Source of the DNA: Onishia taeanensis
Lineage (GTDB): Bacteria; Pseudomonadota; Gammaproteobacteria; Pseudomonadales; Halomonadaceae
Reading direction: 5' to 3'
Length of the DNA: 64,000 nucleotides
Assembly: GCF_013349955.1 (NCBI RefSeq)
Contig: NZ_JABVXC010000007.1
Coordinates: forward strand, 62,001 to 126,000
Below the pieces are notes generated by a model. It was not told the origin of the DNA, did not search any database, and saw nothing but the letters and a program-made list of their open reading frames with translations. A program made the position numbers and the translations under genes. This document shows positions 1-9,493 of this stretch, one piece after another (position 1 is the first letter of the stretch; every line of letters begins with the position of its first letter).

Positions 1-815
1 TCCTCTGATACCGGTTGGCCAAGGGGCACATCCTCGGGCACGCCGAAGGTCACGCCGCCGCCAAGCAGGGCTTCCAGGGATTCGACGTTGACGCTTACGC
101 CTTCGGAGTCGAGCTTGAGGTCGATGCCGCTGGCGGGCCAGAACCGAGTGCTGTCGGTGACCAGCACGTCATAGGGCGTTTCGATGAAGGCGCGGTGGCG
201 CATCTGGCGAGTGTCGGGGTCGAAGCGAGCCTCCTCGACCCGGCCGACGGTGAAGCCCTGGTAGGTGACGGGGTCGCCGACGCTCAGCGAATTGCCGAGT
301 TGGCCCACTAAATTGACGCGGATGCCCTTGGCATCGGCGGGCGCCACCGGAGGTTGGTCGAGTACCTCGAAACGGTTACTCGTCTCGTCGCTGCTGCCGG
401 GTTGCAGCTGGATGTAGGCGCCTGACAGCACGGTGTTGAGACCGCTGATGCCTTCCCGGCCAATGCGTGGCTTGACGACCCAGAATCGGGTGTCTTCGAC
501 CAGCATGGGCTCCACATCAGGACTCATGCGCGCAATCACGCGGATGTGACTCAAGTCGCTGGACAGCCGTACCTGCTCGACTCGGCCGATCTCGACGTTA
601 CGGGTCTTGATCAGGGTGCTACCGGCCTCGATGCCCTCGGCGTTGCTCATGATCAGCGTGATCTGTGGCCCGCGGCTGACGTAATCGTCATATAGCAGCC
701 ATGCGCCGATCAGCATCGCGACCAGCGGGACGATCCAGATCGGTGATAGCCGAGAATGCCGGCTGATCTTGGCGCGGTTAGACGGCGTGTCCTGGCCATG
801 TGGCTCATTGGTCAT
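1..815 (-). CDS. pqiB: PqiB, MCE/MlaD-domain lipid transport protein (3' end beyond window)
   Basis: Reading leftward from ATG at 813-815 gives an open frame of about 271 codons running off the window edge. After a short cytoplasmic N-terminus there is one membrane anchor (about residues 23-41), followed by MCE-type segments: 'RGPQITLIMSNAEGIEAG' and a second 'NLVGQLGNSLSVGDPVTYQG' repeat. Family knowledge: PqiB forms an MCE tunnel across the periplasm, anchored in the inner membrane with PqiA, moving lipids between membranes. It overlaps the pqiA stop by 11 nt and has an AAGGA site 8 nt before its ATG, so the two are translationally coupled. PqiC would be expected just outside the window. 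Identity is confident; only the first third to half of the protein is visible. Confidence 0.9.
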   Translation of the reverse strand, partial: MTNEPHGQDTPSNRAKISRHSRLSPIWIVPLVAMLIGAWLLYDDYVSRGPQITLIMSNAEGIEAGSTLIKTRNVEIGRVEQVRLSSDLSHIRVIARMSPDVEPMLVEDTRFWVVKPRIGREGISGLNTVLSGAYIQLQPGSSDETSNRFEVLDQPPVAPADAKGIRVNLVGQLGNSLSVGDPVTYQGFTVGRVEEARFDPDTRQMRHRAFIETPYDVLVTDSTRFWPASGIDLKLDSEGVSVNVESLEALLGGGVTFGVPEDVPLGQPVSE

Positions 816-2202
816 GGGCAACGTCCTTGTGGTCAGAAGCCTTGTGGTCAGAAGAAGGGAGCGGCAGGTCGTCGCTATGCCCGGTATCGCGCTGGCCGGA
901 TCGGGGCAGGGGAGGATCCCATATCAGCCGCGGGTCGAAGGCCATGGCCGAAAGCATGGTCAGTACCACCACAGCGCCGAAGGCCAGAGCGGCGGGCCCC
1001 GGGGCAATGGACATCAGGTTGCCGGCGCGAATCAGCGCCACCAGGATGGCCACCACGAACACATCGACCATCGACCATCGACCGATAAACTCGGTAATGC
1101 GGTACAGGCGCGTACGTGATACGCCCTGCAGGTCATCGCTATGAGGCACCCTCAGACACAGCCACGCCATGGCGATAAGTTTGCTCACCGGCACCAGGAT
1201 GCTGGCGATGAAGATGATGGCGGCAATCGGATAGGAGCCATGCTGCCATAGCGTGATGACTCCGCCGATGATTGTCGAGGGGTCCGTGTGGCCCAGGGAG
1301 GTGGTGATCATGATCGGATATAGGTTGGCGGGCAGGTAAAGCAGGGTTGCTGCCGCCAGCAGGGCCCAGGTGCGCTGCAGGCTATGAGGCAGTCGCGCAT
1401 GCAAACGCTCGCCGCAGCGCTGACAGCGTCCGTGGCCGTCCGCGTCCAGGCGATTGACCAGACCACAGGTAGGGCACCCGGTCAGGCCCTGTGGCGAGGC
1501 CCGGGCTCCCGTCACGACACCCTCAGGAGCGGCAGGCTCGCCGACCAGCGAGAACCACATCCAGTCGGCATCCAGCGATTGGGTCGTCAGCAGTAACAGC
1601 AGGGCAAAGCAACAGAAGGCCCAGAAGGCCAGGCCAAGCGATACCTCGGCCATGCCGGCAATCTTTATCAGGCTGACCAGGGCGCCAATGATGAAGACAT
1701 CCGCCATCATCCATGGGTGCAGGTGAGACAGGGCCCTGGCAATATCGCGACTGGCCGGCAGCAAGGTGCGTCTTAGCAGGCCGATCTGCAGCCAGATAAC
1801 GCTGAGCAGGTAGACCATCGGCAAGACGATAGTGGTCAGTACCACGCCGATCGCCACCAGGGGTTGATGCATGCCAATCAGGCTGGTGGCGGTTTGGGTC
1901 AAAACGATGCGATTGCCAATGCCACTGATCTGGAAGCTGACGAAGGGCAGGCTGACGGCCATGATCAGGGCGATCAGGGCAGCAATGGCCAGCGCCAGGC
2001 TGCGCTCAGCTGGACGATAATGACGCGTCGATAGCGTATGGCCACAGCGCGGGCAGTCGGCGCTCTGGCCATGGTGGAGGGGGGGCAGGCGTACCAACCA
2101 GTCGCATTCATGACAGGCGCGCAGTCGGCGCCGAGACATGTGCGCCTCGGGAGGGCCTTCCTGCGCGGGAAGGCGGGGATCTGGGGTCAGCGTATCGATC
2201 AA
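805..2202 (-). CDS. pqiA: PqiA, inner-membrane partner of the PqiB lipid transporter
   Basis: This is a multi-pass membrane protein with two internally related halves. Each half starts with a zinc-ribbon-like pair ('CHECD..CPRCGH' and 'CPTCG..CQRCGE') followed by about four membrane segments, the PqiA family architecture. Its proposed role is as the inner-membrane component that feeds lipids to the PqiB tunnel. The start is uncertain: a TTG at 2202 has an AGAAGGA site 8 nt upstream, while ATGs at 2226 and 2139 are alternatives. All include both zinc ribbons. The extreme C-terminus (SDHKASDHKD) is encoded by a 15-bp tandem duplication and is probably not functional. It forms an operon with pqiB and is divergent from the antiporter gene. 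Confidence 0.9.
   Translation of the reverse strand: MIDTLTPDPRLPAQEGPPEAHMSRRRLRACHECDWLVRLPPLHHGQSADCPRCGHTLSTRHYRPAERSLALAIAALIALIMAVSLPFVSFQISGIGNRIVLTQTATSLIGMHQPLVAIGVVLTTIVLPMVYLLSVIWLQIGLLRRTLLPASRDIARALSHLHPWMMADVFIIGALVSLIKIAGMAEVSLGLAFWAFCCFALLLLLTTQSLDADWMWFSLVGEPAAPEGVVTGARASPQGLTGCPTCGLVNRLDADGHGRCQRCGERLHARLPHSLQRTWALLAAATLLYLPANLYPIMITTSLGHTDPSTIIGGVITLWQHGSYPIAAIIFIASILVPVSKLIAMAWLCLRVPHSDDLQGVSRTRLYRITEFIGRWSMVDVFVVAILVALIRAGNLMSIAPGPAALAFGAVVVLTMLSAMAFDPRLIWDPPLPRSGQRDTGHSDDLPLPSSDHKASDHKDVAHDQ
826..855. repeat. 15-bp tandem duplication at the 3' end of pqiA
   Basis: Two adjacent copies of CTTGTGGTCAGAAGC (second copy ends in A) lie in the last codons of pqiA. On the minus strand they encode a repeated Ser-Asp-His-Lys segment. 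This is one of several similar 12-17 bp duplications in the window. Confidence 0.9.
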
Positions 2203-2334
2203 GGCCAAGTTCCTTCTTTCCCCCATTATGACGGCTGGTCGAATACATACAATCATGATGGTTGACGATGCTACAGTGCGGCGGCAAAACGCCGATAGTC
2301 ATGACCACTCAATGACTCAAAAGGAAAAGAAGAT

Positions 2335-3321
2335 ATGGGCTTGCCAATATTGGCGGTCGTCGCAGGACTGGCGCTTCTGGTATGGAGCGCCGAGCGATTT
2401 GTCGACGGGGCGGCAGCGACCTCCCGCTATCTGGGGCTATCTCCTCTGCTGATTGGCATGCTGGTGATTGGCTTTGGCACCTCGGCCCCGGAACTGATGG
2501 TCTCGGCACTGGCGGCGGCTCAGGACAATCCTGGTCTGGCGTTGGGCAATGCCTATGGCTCCAACATCACCAATATTGGGTTGATTCTCGGACTGGTGGC
2601 GCTGATCGCACCCTTGGCGGTGCAGTCCGGCGTGCTGCGGCGGGAGTTACCCATTCTCTGCGGTGCTACGCTTTTGGGCGCCTGGCAGCTGCGCGATGGA
2701 GTGATCAGCACCTTGGAGGCGGTCGTGCTGCTGTTGGCCCTGGCGATTTTTATCGGCGCGAGTATTTGGCAGGGCCGCCAGAAGGAGGCCGCCAGCGACA
2801 CTTTGGCAAGCGAGACCGACCACAGTCTCGATAGCCATCCTATGTCGCTTAAAGTCAGCGTGCTCTGGACGCTGGTGGGGTTGGCGCTGCTGGTGGCGAG
2901 CTCTCGTCTGCTGGTCTGGGGCGCGGTGGCCATTGCGCAGACGTTTGGTGTCAGTGACCTGATCATCGGTCTGACGGTCGTGGCGATCGGTACCTCGTTG
3001 CCGGAGCTGGCCTCTTCATTAAGCGCACTGAGGCGTGGTGAGCACGATCTGGTGCTGGGCAATGTGGTCGGCTCGAACCTCTTCAACACCCTGGGGGTGG
3101 TGGGACTTGCCGGCGTGATTACGCCTATTCAGGTAGGCGGCGAGGTCATGATGCGGGACTGGCCGGTGATGGCGGTGATGACCCTGGCGATGACGGTATT
3201 TGCCATCGGACTCAAGGGGCGCGGCGGCCGCATCAATCGCCTCGAGGGCGGGCTGTTACTGGCCCTGTTCGTCGGCTATAGCTTCTATCTGATCCGCGTC
3301 GTCTTGCTGGCCGACGCTTGA
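2335..3321 (+). CDS. Calcium/sodium antiporter (CaCA family, YrbG type)
   Basis: The 328-residue hydrophobic protein carries the two alpha-repeats of K+-independent Na+/Ca2+ exchangers. Repeat 1 has GFGTSAPEL at 46-54 and GNAYGSNITN at 71-80; repeat 2 has AIGTSLPEL at 217-225 and GNVVGSNLFN at 242-251. The halves are inverted-topology duplicates separated by a hydrophilic loop (about 147-170). The conserved Glu in each PEL motif and the Asn residues in each GSN motif are the expected cation-binding residues. The ATG follows an AAAAGGAAAAG purine-rich site. It is transcribed alone, divergent from pqiA and upstream of cydA, with no clear terminator in the 212-nt gap to cydA. Function is inferred from family; the actual ion preference in a halophile is not visible. 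Confidence 0.92.
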   Translation: MGLPILAVVAGLALLVWSAERFVDGAAATSRYLGLSPLLIGMLVIGFGTSAPELMVSALAAAQDNPGLALGNAYGSNITNIGLILGLVALIAPLAVQSGVLRRELPILCGATLLGAWQLRDGVISTLEAVVLLLALAIFIGASIWQGRQKEAASDTLASETDHSLDSHPMSLKVSVLWTLVGLALLVASSRLLVWGAVAIAQTFGVSDLIIGLTVVAIGTSLPELASSLSALRRGEHDLVLGNVVGSNLFNTLGVVGLAGVITPIQVGGEVMMRDWPVMAVMTLAMTVFAIGLKGRGGRINRLEGGLLLALFVGYSFYLIRVVLLADA

Positions 3322-3533
3322 TTTACTGGAATAGCCCCTAGCTAGCCTGTGAATCGGGTGTGCGGCAAAAGACCACGCCCTTTACGGGGTTGAGTGCGGC
3401 ATCGCGACACACGTTAAGTAGCGACTTATATGCGGGGTGCAGCGTAGCATTGGCGACGTTGGTCGTAACCTCAACGCTTGGCAAGGAATGCCACTAGCGG
3501 TCTTGCCATCATCCAAGGTCTAGGGAGGCTCTT

Positions 3534-4949
3534 ATGGAGCTTGATCCACTCATCTTATCGCGTTTTCAGTTCGCGTTCGTGGTGTGCTTTCACGCCATCT
3601 TTCCGGTCTTCACGATCGGCCTGGCGTCCTACATCGCCTTGCTGAACGGTCTTTTCTTTGCCAACGGCAATCCTGCCTGGGAACGCCTGGCGGTCTTTTG
3701 GACCAAGGTGTTCGCGGTGGTGTTTGGCATGGGGGTGGTGTCAGGCATCGTGATGTCCTTCCAGTTCGGCACCAACTGGAGCAATTTCGCCCAGGCCACC
3801 GCCAACTTCCTCGGGCCGGTGCTCAGCTATGAGGTGGTAACGGCATTCTTCCTCGAGGCGGGCTTCCTCGGTGTGCTGCTGTTCGGTCGCGGCAAGGTCC
3901 CTCAGGGGGTTCATCTTTTTGCAGCCATCATGGTCGCCGTGGGCACCTTCATCTCCTCGTTTTGGATCCTCGCCGCCAATAGCTGGATGCAGACCCCGGC
4001 TGGGGTCGAGCTGATCGATGGTGCCTTCCACGTGACGTCCTGGAGCGAGGCGCTGTTCAATCCGTCCTTCGGGTACCGCTTCGTGCACATGGGCATGGCC
4101 TCCTTCCTGACTGGCGGCTTCGTCGTCGCGGCCGTCAGCGCCTGGTTCCTGCTGCGGGGGCGCGATGTGGCTGCCAACAAGAAGGCGCTTTCCATGTGTC
4201 TGTGGCTGCTGCTGGTGCTGGCACCGGCACAGGCGGTGGTCGGGGATTTCCACGGCCTCAACACGTTGGAGCACCAGCCGACCAAGGTGGCGGCCATGGA
4301 GGGTAACTGGGAAACCCAGTCCCATACGCCGCTGCTGCTGTTCGCGATTCCCGACAAGGAGGCCCAGGAGAACCTGGTCGAGATCGGTATTCCGAGCCTT
4401 GCCAGCCTGATTCTGACTCACAGCACCGATGGCGTGGTACCGGGACTCAAGGAGGCGCCGGTTGACGAGCAGCCGGTGGTGGGCCTGGTGTTCTGGTCGT
4501 TCCGCGTGATGGTGGCGCTGGGCCTTGCGATGATCGCGGTGGCGGTGACCGGCCTGGTGCTGCGTCGCGGCGGCCGGGTATATCACAACGAGCGCTACCT
4601 CAAGGTGCTGGTCGCCATGGGGGTGACGCCCTTCATCGCCGTCCTGGCCGGCTGGATCGTGACCGAGGCGGGGCGCTCACCCTGGCTGGTCTACGGTTTG
4701 ATGACGCAGGCTGAGGCACTCACACCCTCGCTGACCGGCGGCATGGCGCTATTTACCTTGATCGGTTATATCGCGGTCTATGCCGTGGTCTTCTGGTCCG
4801 GCATCTACTATCTGCTGCGCGTCATTCGCCAGGGCATGCTGCCCCACGATCAGGAAATGGTGGTCGATGACATCGAGCGTGCCAAGCGCCCGCTGTCCGC
4901 CACTCACATTCCCTTCGACGATGACGCCGGTCATCCGGTCAGGAGCTAA
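3534..4949 (+). CDS. cydA: Cytochrome bd-type ubiquinol oxidase subunit I, short Q-loop form
   Basis: This is subunit I of the terminal oxidase that takes electrons from quinol and reduces oxygen to water in the inner membrane. Expected haem ligands are present: His20 (CFHAIFP), His185 (YRFVHMG) and Met326 (FWSFRVMVALG), with Glu100 and Glu108 in the high-spin haem/proton region. The quinol loop begins at GDFHGLNTLEHQPTKVAAMEG-type sequence around 237-257. At 471 residues it lacks the roughly 60-residue C-terminal Q-loop insertion of E. coli CydA, resembling the short-loop class that includes CioA of Pseudomonas. AGGGAGG precedes the ATG. It heads cydABDC. Cyanide insensitivity cannot be read from sequence. 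Confidence 0.95.
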   Translation: MELDPLILSRFQFAFVVCFHAIFPVFTIGLASYIALLNGLFFANGNPAWERLAVFWTKVFAVVFGMGVVSGIVMSFQFGTNWSNFAQATANFLGPVLSYEVVTAFFLEAGFLGVLLFGRGKVPQGVHLFAAIMVAVGTFISSFWILAANSWMQTPAGVELIDGAFHVTSWSEALFNPSFGYRFVHMGMASFLTGGFVVAAVSAWFLLRGRDVAANKKALSMCLWLLLVLAPAQAVVGDFHGLNTLEHQPTKVAAMEGNWETQSHTPLLLFAIPDKEAQENLVEIGIPSLASLILTHSTDGVVPGLKEAPVDEQPVVGLVFWSFRVMVALGLAMIAVAVTGLVLRRGGRVYHNERYLKVLVAMGVTPFIAVLAGWIVTEAGRSPWLVYGLMTQAEALTPSLTGGMALFTLIGYIAVYAVVFWSGIYYLLRVIRQGMLPHDQEMVVDDIERAKRPLSATHIPFDDDAGHPVRS

Positions 4950-4952
4950 GCC

Positions 4953-5954
4953 ATGCAAACCTTCGACTTGTCATTGATCTGGGCCGCGATCATCGGTTTC
5001 GGGGTCATCATGTACGTGCTGATGGACGGCTTCGATCTGGGCCTCGGCATCCTCTTTCCCTTCGCTCCGGACGAAGACGCGCGAGATGTGATGATGAACT
5101 CCGTGGCGCCGATCTGGGACGGCAATGAAACCTGGCTGGTGCTGGGGGGGGCGGGGCTGCTGGGAGCCTTCCCGCTGGTCTACTCGGTATTTCTGCCGGC
5201 GCTCTATATAGGCGTCTTCCTGATGCTTGCCGGGTTGATCTTCCGTGGCGTGGCCTTCGAGTTTCGCTTCAAGTCCAAGCGTAATCGCCATTGGTGGAAT
5301 CGTGCCTTCTGCTGGGGCTCTGCAGTCGCCACCTTCGCCCAAGGGGCGGTGGTCGGTACCTACATTCAGGGCTTCGAGACCGAAGGCTTCGTCTACGTCG
5401 GTGGTGCACTGGACTGGCTGACGCCGTTCACCGTGCTCACCGGCCTTGGCATGATGGCGGGCTACTCGTTGCTGGGTGCCACCTGGTTGATCTTGAAGTC
5501 GGAAGGTCACGTGCAGGAGTGGGCCTATCGCATCACGCCGAAGCTTCTGGCCGCGGTACTCGTGGTGTTTGCCATCATCAGCGCCTGGACGCCCTTCGTC
5601 GACGGTGGGGTTCGTGAGCGCTGGTTCAGCGAAGTCTCCTTTATCTGGCTGCTGCCTCTGCTGGCGATGATCTGTGCCTACGGCATCTATCGCTGGGTGA
5701 GTCACCGCCGTGAAGGCATGCCCTTCCTGGCGACGCTCGGCATGTTCATCTTCACCTATCTGGGGCTGGTGGCGAGCAAGTGGCCGGTGATCGTACCGCC
5801 GGATCACACCATCTGGGACGCCGCCTCGGCGCCGGAATCCCAGCTCTTCCTGCTGCTTGGCATGCTGTTCGTGATCCCGATCGTGCTGACCTACACCGCC
5901 TGGACCTACTGGGTGTTCCGCGGCAAGGTGCGCACCGGTGAAGGCTATCACTGA
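4953..5954 (+). CDS. cydB: Cytochrome bd-type ubiquinol oxidase subunit II
   Basis: CydB pairs with CydA in the bd oxidase. The 333-residue multi-pass protein has the characteristic N-terminal 'LMDGFDLGLGILFPF' (Asp25 and Asp28) and 'PIWDGNETW' at 53-61, whose Trp-Asp corresponds to the conserved pair near the haem/proton channel in E. coli CydB. It starts 3 nt after the cydA stop, with an AGGAG site in the cydA end, so translation is coupled. No cydX-type small subunit gene is present between cydB and cydD, because the cydD frame begins at or inside the cydB end. The short-loop class of oxidase often has a different or missing third subunit. Confidence 0.95.
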   Translation: MQTFDLSLIWAAIIGFGVIMYVLMDGFDLGLGILFPFAPDEDARDVMMNSVAPIWDGNETWLVLGGAGLLGAFPLVYSVFLPALYIGVFLMLAGLIFRGVAFEFRFKSKRNRHWWNRAFCWGSAVATFAQGAVVGTYIQGFETEGFVYVGGALDWLTPFTVLTGLGMMAGYSLLGATWLILKSEGHVQEWAYRITPKLLAAVLVVFAIISAWTPFVDGGVRERWFSEVSFIWLLPLLAMICAYGIYRWVSHRREGMPFLATLGMFIFTYLGLVASKWPVIVPPDHTIWDAASAPESQLFLLLGMLFVIPIVLTYTAWTYWVFRGKVRTGEGYH

Positions 5955-5958
5955 CACC

Positions 5959-7647
5959 ATGGCGTCCCGTGATGCGCAGAACCAGGAGCCTCTCACCTCC
6001 AAGCGCTGGCTCCAGGATCTGGCCGACGGCGAGCGCCGCCGACTGACGCTCGCCACCATTGCCGGCCTGGGAGTAGGGCTTTGCACCATCGTGCAGATGT
6101 TACTGCTGGCCATCATCATTGACCGCCTGCTGACCGGCGCCCCCGAGGCGCCGGTTGGCGTTTTCTTTGCGGCCTTGATCGGTGTGCTTGGGGTTCGTGC
6201 TCTGGCGCAGTGGGCTCAAGAAACCACTGCGCAAGCGGCCAGCCTTGCGATCCGTGCCCGTGCGCGAGCGGCGCTGCTCGATCAACTGACAGCCCTGGGC
6301 CCGGTGCAGCTGTCTTCCCGCCACTCGGCAGGCCTCGGCAGTCAGCTGGTCGAGCAGGTCGAAGCGCTGGACGGCTATTTCGCGCGTTTCTTGCCGCAGC
6401 TGCGGCTAGCCACGGCGCTGCCGCTGGTGATCTTTGCCATCGTGCTGGGCCTCGACTGGCTGGCGGCGGCCTTTCTGCTGCTCGCCGCACCGCTGATTCC
6501 GCTGTTCATGGCTCTGGTGGGCATGGGGGCACAGCGCCTCAATCAGGCGCAATTTGCCGCCGTGACTCGCCTGTCCGGCCATTTCCTCGATCGGGTACGT
6601 GGCATTACCACCCTGCAACTGTTCGGGCGAACGGCCACTGCTGCCGCTGAAGTATTCAGTGCCGCCGACGATTATCGCGCGCGCAGCATGAAGACCCTGC
6701 GCATCGCCTTTCTGTCCTCGGCGGTACTCGAGTTCTTCGCTTCGGTGGCCATCGCGGTGATTGCCATCTACGTGGGCTTCGGCCTGTTGGGCTATATCAC
6801 CTATGGCCCCTCGTCGTCGCTGACCCTGTTCAGCGGCCTGACCATTCTGCTGCTGGCACCGGAGTTCTTCCAGCCACTGCGTAGCCTTTCGCAGCACTAC
6901 CACGACCGTGCCGCAGCTCTTGGGGCGGCCGAGGCGCTGGTGGGCATCCTCAACGAGACACCGCCAGCGGCGGCTAAGGCGACGTTCGAGGGCCGCACCA
7001 ATGGTGGCGCCCCGGTGGTGCGACTGACCGATGTCTGCGTCGAACATGCCGGACGCGGCCAAGTGTTGGGGCCTGTGTCCCTCGAGGTATCGCGCGGCGA
7101 GGTCATTGCCCTGACGGGACCCTCGGGGGCCGGTAAATCGACGTTACTGCAACTGATCGCCGGCTTCGTGGCGCCAAGTGACGGCAGCGTCGAGGTGATG
7201 AGCGACCGTCGGCCGGCCTGGATGGATCAGCGTCCGCTGGTGATCCAGGGCACAATCGCCGACAACCTGCACCTCGCCGATACGCAGGCGAGTGATGTCG
7301 CCATGCGCGCGGCGCTCGAGCAGGCCGGGCTGGCCGGCTTGCTGTCACGCCTGCCAGAAGGTCTCGACACGTCGGTCGGCGAACGAGGGGCTGGGCTGTC
7401 CGGTGGCCAGACTCAGCGACTGGCGCTGGCCCGGGTGTTCTTGAGCGATGCGTCGCTGGTGTTGCTCGATGAGCCCACCGCCAGCCTCGATGAAGCCAGC
7501 GAGGCTGAAGTCGCCGCGTCGCTTGTACGGCTGGTCGAGGAGGGACGGACCCTGGTCATTGCGACCCATCACCCGGCGTTGATAGCGATGGCCCATCGGG
7601 TCGTGCATATAGTGGCAGGTCAGCGAGTCGAGGAGACGACAGTATGA
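5959..7647 (+). CDS. cydD: CydD, ABC transporter half for thiol export needed for bd oxidase assembly
   Basis: The fused membrane/ATPase half-transporter has six N-terminal membrane helices and a nucleotide-binding domain: Walker A GPSGAGKST from residue 387, signature LSGGQ at 480-484, then Walker B 'LVLLDEPTASLDE' and an H-loop 'VIATHH'. With CydC it forms the heterodimeric exporter of cysteine/glutathione (and possibly haem handling) required to mature cytochrome bd. Two starts are possible: GTG at 5938, overlapping cydB by 17 nt, or ATG at 5959; I chose the ATG. Adjacent cydC supports the assignment. Confidence 0.94.
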   Translation: MASRDAQNQEPLTSKRWLQDLADGERRRLTLATIAGLGVGLCTIVQMLLLAIIIDRLLTGAPEAPVGVFFAALIGVLGVRALAQWAQETTAQAASLAIRARARAALLDQLTALGPVQLSSRHSAGLGSQLVEQVEALDGYFARFLPQLRLATALPLVIFAIVLGLDWLAAAFLLLAAPLIPLFMALVGMGAQRLNQAQFAAVTRLSGHFLDRVRGITTLQLFGRTATAAAEVFSAADDYRARSMKTLRIAFLSSAVLEFFASVAIAVIAIYVGFGLLGYITYGPSSSLTLFSGLTILLLAPEFFQPLRSLSQHYHDRAAALGAAEALVGILNETPPAAAKATFEGRTNGGAPVVRLTDVCVEHAGRGQVLGPVSLEVSRGEVIALTGPSGAGKSTLLQLIAGFVAPSDGSVEVMSDRRPAWMDQRPLVIQGTIADNLHLADTQASDVAMRAALEQAGLAGLLSRLPEGLDTSVGERGAGLSGGQTQRLALARVFLSDASLVLLDEPTASLDEASEAEVAASLVRLVEEGRTLVIATHHPALIAMAHRVVHIVAGQRVEETTV

Positions 7648-7686
7648 GAGTGCTGACACCGATAGCCCGGATATGAGACTCCTGAT

Positions 7687-9387
7687 ATGAGCACTTTGAT
7701 AAGCGAACTGCGCCCCTGGCTCAAGCTGCTGGCGCGGCGTCGCTCGCGCATGGCGCTGGGGGCGTTACTGCTGGCGCTGACGGTAGGGGCGGCGATCGGT
7801 CTGCTGGCGCTATCCGGCTGGTTTATCACCGCCACCGCGCTGACCGGCGCGCTGCTGGCCGCTGGCGTAACGGCAAGTCTCGATGTCTATGCGCCGGGCG
7901 CCGGCATCCGGTTCTTCGCCGTGTTGCGCACGGTGGCCCGCTATCTGGAACGAATCTATAACCATGACAGCGTGCTGCGGCTGCTCGCCGAGCTACGTAG
8001 CGGCATGTTCGCGGTCCTGGCCCGGCTCGATGCCCGAGCGCTGGGCCAGCGGCGGGCCAGCGAATGGCTCAATCGCTTGACCGCTGATATCGATACCCTG
8101 GATAGCCTCTATCTGCGCTTATTGGCGCCGCCCCTGGTGGCCTTGATCGCTATCGCCCTGGTGAGCGTCCTGTTGGGGATCTTCTTGTTGCCGGCGGGCC
8201 TGGCGGTCGGCGGTGTGCTGCTCGCGCTCTGGGCCTGGCTGGTAGTGGGCCAGGCGTCCTTGGGCATGGCGGCCAGCACTCGTCGCGTGGCCACCCTCGA
8301 TCAACTGCGGGGGCGCATCCTCGAAACCCTGCAGGGCCTTGCCGAGCTTAAGAGTTACAACACGCTGAATCATCATCGGGCATGTATCGACGCGGATCAG
8401 GCCGCGCTCTATGCCGATCAGTGGCACTTGGGACGGATAGCTTCCCTGGGTAACGCCTTGGTGGGCCTGGGCGTCAGCCTGGCAGCCGTGCTGGCGCTGT
8501 GGCTCGCTGCCGAGGCCTATCGTGCCGAGGCGCTGTCAGGGCCACTGATGGTGATGATGCCGCTGGCGGTGCTGGCCATGGGCGAGGCCTTGGGGGCGCT
8601 GCCGGCCTCATTCACCGCGCTGGGGGCGACCCGCGCCGCGGCGCGGCGCCTCAATGCCCTGGGTCGCTCACGCAGCGTGCTCAGCGAATCCGAGACGCCG
8701 GGAGTGCCGGTCGCAGGTGCGCCAGCGCTGCGGCTACAGAATGTCACCCTTACCTACCCCGGTGCTTTGACACCGGCGCTGGATGGGCTCGATCTCAGCC
8801 TCGAGCCTGGCCAGCGGCTGGCGCTGCTGGGGGCGTCGGGTGCCGGCAAGTCCAGCGTGGCGGCGCTGCTGGTGCGCCTGCTCGATCCGGATCAGGGCGA
8901 GGTAGAGCGTGATGGCGTCGCGCTCCACACTTTGGCGCTCGATCAATTGCGCACCCGCACGGCTTACCTCACCCAGCACAGTGAGTTATTCGATGACAGC
9001 ATCGCCGCCAATCTGCGTCTGGCAGACCCCGAGGCCAGTGAGGTCGCGCTGTGGCATGCTCTCGACGTCGTTGAGCTGGCCGATTGGGCCCGCGAACTGT
9101 CTCAAGGGCTCGAGACCCGGGTTGGCGAAGGCGGGCGGCAGCTTTCCGGCGGTCAGGCGCGTCGCCTGGTGCTGGCGCGCGTGCTGCTGCTGGACGCACC
9201 GCTGGTGATCCTCGATGAGCCTTTCTCCGGGCTGGACCGTCCCATGGCGGCACGCATCGCCAAGCGTCTGGATATCTGGCTTTGCGGTCGCACCGTGCTC
9301 TATCTGGTGCATCAGCTGCGTCACGATGGCAGCGACCCGCCAGGCATCAATCGTTCTTTGACCCTGCGCGACGGTCGGCTTGGCTGA
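7687..9387 (+). CDS. cydC: CydC, second half of the CydDC thiol exporter
   Basis: The 566-residue ABC half-transporter has an N-terminal membrane domain (about 1-300) and an ATPase domain with Walker A GASGAGKSS at 382-390, signature LSGGQ at 486-490, 'VILDEPFSGLD' Walker B/D-loop and H-loop 'YLVHQLRH'. It pairs with CydD. The gap to cydD is 39 nt and contains tandem in-frame ATGA-like motifs; the Shine-Dalgarno match before ATG 7687 is weak, so expression may depend on coupling to cydD. It is the last gene of the cyd operon; no obvious terminator hairpin is visible in the 106 nt before the next gene. Confidence 0.94.
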   Translation: MSTLISELRPWLKLLARRRSRMALGALLLALTVGAAIGLLALSGWFITATALTGALLAAGVTASLDVYAPGAGIRFFAVLRTVARYLERIYNHDSVLRLLAELRSGMFAVLARLDARALGQRRASEWLNRLTADIDTLDSLYLRLLAPPLVALIAIALVSVLLGIFLLPAGLAVGGVLLALWAWLVVGQASLGMAASTRRVATLDQLRGRILETLQGLAELKSYNTLNHHRACIDADQAALYADQWHLGRIASLGNALVGLGVSLAAVLALWLAAEAYRAEALSGPLMVMMPLAVLAMGEALGALPASFTALGATRAAARRLNALGRSRSVLSESETPGVPVAGAPALRLQNVTLTYPGALTPALDGLDLSLEPGQRLALLGASGAGKSSVAALLVRLLDPDQGEVERDGVALHTLALDQLRTRTAYLTQHSELFDDSIAANLRLADPEASEVALWHALDVVELADWARELSQGLETRVGEGGRQLSGGQARRLVLARVLLLDAPLVILDEPFSGLDRPMAARIAKRLDIWLCGRTVLYLVHQLRHDGSDPPGINRSLTLRDGRLG

Positions 9388-9493
9388 TGCGAGCAAACTC
9401 GGCCTGTAGCGCCTGCGCGGTCAGCCATGTGCAAAGACTTTGCGTGGATGCCAGACATGCCCCACGATAGGGCAAGACTGAATGGAGAGCGCC

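Noticed and set aside
3322-3533. FNR/ArcA site search upstream of cydA
   Set aside because: No TTGAT-N4-ATCAA or convincing ArcA repeats were found in the 212-nt region, so oxygen regulation cannot be read from sequence.
3741-4586. A 281-codon frame antisense to cydA
   Set aside because: It is rich in His/Arg/Gln as expected for an antisense reading of a membrane protein gene and overlaps conserved cydA motifs; no ribosome-binding site.
4971-6119. A 382-codon frame antisense to cydB
   Set aside because: Same reasoning as for the cydA shadow; cydB is certain on the plus strand.
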